DNA of 31,052 nt from a virus: positions 1 to 31,052 of IMG/VR virus record IMGVR_UViG_3300007538_000110; one strand, written 5' to 3'. Positions 29,643-31,052 of this stretch are shown piece by piece. The notes beneath the pieces were generated by a model, which did not search any database, had not been told where the DNA came from, and saw only the letters and a program-made list of their open reading frames with translations. The stretch's first letter is position 1. Each line of letters starts with the position of its first letter. Both the position numbers and the translations under genes were made by a program.

Positions 29643-30520
29643 TGAACTTCGACGAATTAAAACAAGAATTAGATACAAGTATAGTTACGGTTGACTATAG
29701 TAAAATGTTTATTGAATCGTACATTGATCCAAGCGAGGAGGTAATACATCAGCCTGTAGCTTTATCAATAGGTTATTCAAATTATAAAGGTACTAATTAC
29801 CCTATCCCTTTTGGCTCATACGGTGACTTTTCATGTATCGTTGGAGCTTCTAAATCACGCAAGACTTTTTTTAAATCAATGATTGAAGCGTCTTATCTAG
29901 GAGGTAATGCAAATCAATTTTGCCCGAGTTTTAAGGGGCACGATAAGCGTGATAAGTTAGTAATATCATTTGATACCGAGCAAAGTAGATTTCATACGCA
30001 AAGGGTACAGCGTCGAGTAATGGAGATGGTAGGTGGTGATACCTATGACACTTATAAGACATTTAGACTTAGAGCCTACGAACCAAAAGAGCGTTTACAA
30101 TTCATTGACTATATCATAAATGAAAGCGATTATAAAGGGCGTATAGGCTTACTTTCAATCGATGGATTTGTAGACTTGGTAACAGACTTTAATAGCTTAG
30201 AACAATCTACAAATTTAACCGAAAAGCTATTGCAGTGGACCGCAACAGGTAACATGCATATAACGGGAATCCTGCATAAAAACTTTGGAACTTCTAAACC
30301 TGTAGGTCACGTTGGATCTAGTGTGCTTAAAAAAGCTGAGACAGTTGTTTTTATAGAAAAAGAGGACAACACCAGTATTGCAAAATGCGAGTATAGCCGT
30401 AACATGCCATTTGACGACATTCATTTTGATGTAAATAGTGACTGGCTGCCTTACGAAATCGATACCAGCGTAGGGGATAGGCTGCCAAGAAATCAAACGG
30501 TTTCAAATCCTAAATTTTAA
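29642..30520 (+). CDS. RepA-type RecA-fold ATPase / replicative helicase
   Basis: A 292-residue ATPase of the RepA/AAA_25 group. Walker A is VGASKSRKTFFKS (residues 67-79), with Arg73 where most P-loops have Gly. Later blocks are LVISFDTEQSRFHTQRVQRR (106-125), Walker B IGLLSIDGFVDLV (168-180), and MHITGILHKNF (205-215) with a His like the sensor of hexameric RepA helicases. The protein would unwind DNA at the phage origin as a hexamer. It lacks a DnaB N-terminal domain. It closes the replication operon. Confidence 0.85.
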   Translation: MNFDELKQELDTSIVTVDYSKMFIESYIDPSEEVIHQPVALSIGYSNYKGTNYPIPFGSYGDFSCIVGASKSRKTFFKSMIEASYLGGNANQFCPSFKGHDKRDKLVISFDTEQSRFHTQRVQRRVMEMVGGDTYDTYKTFRLRAYEPKERLQFIDYIINESDYKGRIGLLSIDGFVDLVTDFNSLEQSTNLTEKLLQWTATGNMHITGILHKNFGTSKPVGHVGSSVLKKAETVVFIEKEDNTSIAKCEYSRNMPFDDIHFDVNSDWLPYEIDTSVGDRLPRNQTVSNPKF

Positions 30521-30525
30521 ATATT

Positions 30526-30556
30526 TAATTTTGTAGTATTTTGTATTACAAAATTA
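30526..30556 (+). repeat. 10-bp perfect inverted repeat overlapping promoter P7, possible operator
   Basis: TAATTTTGTA (30526-30535) is the exact reverse complement of TACAAAATTA (30547-30556), with an 11-nt spacer. It covers the upstream element of P7 and stops at its -7 box, so a dimeric regulator bound here would control P7. Confidence 0.5.
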
Positions 30557-30565
30557 GTATCTTTG
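30535..30565 (+). promoter_or_regulatory. Phage-family promoter P7
   Basis: AGTATTTTGTATTAC (30535-30549), 8 nt, TATCTTTG (30558-30565). One base shorter than the other six. It lies after the helicase gene and 34 nt before the next ATG. Confidence 0.7.
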
Positions 30566-30599
30566 AATATTCGATTAAAGATAAATAAATTAATCACAA

Positions 30600-30851
30600 A
30601 TGAAAACAGAAATTATGACTGAAAAAATCTTAAAAATATTAGACAATGTTAGATATTGGGAAACTTGTTCTGATGATTATAAAGATACAATTGAACAATT
30701 CTTAGCTAACAATTCACAACCTATTAAATTGATGCAAACCGCTGTTGTAGGACAAAGCGAACAGTTAGTTTTATTTGCGGAATGGCTCCAATATAACGGT
30801 AAGTACCAATTGCCAGAAGAACAGGTAAAAACATTCCTAAAACAACAGTAA
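30600..30851 (+). CDS. Hypothetical protein (83 aa)
   Basis: An 83-residue acidic protein: TEKILKILDNVRYWETCSDD, YKDTIEQFLANN, and GQSEQLVLFAEWLQYNGKYQ. No recognised domain. An alternative start at ATG 30615 sits in the GAAATTATG context seen at other early genes and would shorten it by five residues. It is the first gene of the unit read from P7. Confidence 0.6.
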   Translation: MKTEIMTEKILKILDNVRYWETCSDDYKDTIEQFLANNSQPIKLMQTAVVGQSEQLVLFAEWLQYNGKYQLPEEQVKTFLKQQ

Positions 30852-30861
30852 AACTAATTGC

Positions 30862-30890
30862 ATACAACGTATACTTATTGTATAAGGAGG
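30862..30890 (+). other. Nested inverted repeat followed by an isolated AAGGAGG
   Basis: ATACAA (30862-30867) pairs with TTGTAT (30878-30883) around the palindrome GTATAC (30869-30874). Directly behind it is AAGGAGG (30884-30890), the only strong Shine-Dalgarno-like run noticed. The next ATG is 42 nt further, and no start codon lies at normal distance. It could be an operator or a structured leader. Confidence 0.3.
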
Positions 30891-30932
30891 ACTTTTACTC
30901 ACAAAAAAATTAACTAATTAAATACAAACATT

Positions 30933-31052
30933 ATGAAAGTATCATTAAAAAAAGCATTCAGTTTATTGGATGGAAGATTATCAACTGAAATAGGAGATGT
31001 TTACGAAATGTTGAATTATATATTTGACGAAAATTTTATGACGCACCAATTA
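30933..31052 (+). CDS. N-terminus of a small phage protein (DUF7736-like), cut by the right edge
   Basis: Forty codons are present: VSLKKAFSLLDGRLSTEIGD, then VYEMLNYIFDENFMTHQL. The pattern with a central GRLST.xGDVYEMLN and a closing FTHQL-like MTHQL is, as far as I recall, that of a widespread short phage protein family annotated DUF7736, of unknown role. It starts in the ATTATG context of the early genes. Confidence 0.55.
   Translation, partial: MKVSLKKAFSLLDGRLSTEIGDVYEMLNYIFDENFMTHQL

Noticed and set aside
30884-30890. AAGGAGG as a ribosome-binding site
   Set aside because: No start codon at usable distance; the next ATG is 42 nt downstream and the phylum does not rely on such sites.

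Overview
The window is most of the genome of a tailed phage (siphovirus type, HK97-like head) of a Bacteroidetes host, most likely Flavobacteriaceae. The evidence for the host is AT-rich DNA, promoters with the Bacteroidetes TAnnTTTG box, start codons without Shine-Dalgarno sequences (many genes begin in a TAATTATG context), and typical Bacteroidetes-phage proteins. All convincing genes lie on the + strand. I found no integrase, repressor, tRNA or CRISPR, so lysogeny cannot be judged. The last gene runs off the right edge.

Layout. (1) 1-2060: an array of integron-type gene cassettes with no integrase in view (CALIN-like). It holds the end of an unknown gene, a 95-aa orphan, a beta-class DNA methyltransferase, and a Cys-rich protein with a mini membrane protein. 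Each of three cassettes is bracketed by its own inverted R'/R'' boxes, and three junctions carry long imperfect inverted repeats like attC sites. (2) 2072-8310: ribbon-helix-helix protein, small and large terminase, portal, MuF-type minor head protein, prohead protease with an unexpected C-terminal DUF305-like domain, major capsid protein, terminator. (3) 8372-13155: neck proteins, tail terminator, tail tube, tail chaperone pair joined by a probable -1 frameshift on an A9 run, tape measure, terminator. (4) 13213-20806: tail tip protein, second tail-tube paralogue, two receptor-binding-type proteins sharing an N-terminal anchor, holin-like proteins, GH24 endolysin. (5) 20872-22547: unknown protein, candidate one-piece spanin, metallophosphoesterase, terminator. 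(6) 22621-25323: early operon from a more ordinary Bacteroidetes promoter, with many tiny genes, ERF annealing protein, SSB-like protein and NinB-like protein. (7) 25341-27729: HNH endonuclease, NinG, HTH and MazG-like proteins. (8) 27749-30520: replication operon with a replication initiator carrying internal repeats that look like an origin, two unknown proteins and a RepA-type helicase. (9) 30535-end: further small genes.

Control. Seven promoters share one architecture, AGTAYATTRTATTAC followed 9 nt (8 nt in one case) later by TATMTTTR. They stand in front of each late and middle operon, while the early operon at 22621 has a promoter lacking the 15-nt element, which suggests a phage-specific activator. 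Two of these promoters lie so close to the ATG that the mRNA should be leaderless. Two others are followed by short RNAs that differ in sequence but fold alike: a 5' strand pairs with the apical loop of a bulged terminator hairpin, forming a pseudoknot. These may be conditional attenuators for the HNH/ninG and replication operons, or stand-alone phage small RNAs. They and the cassette array are the most unusual features of the window.
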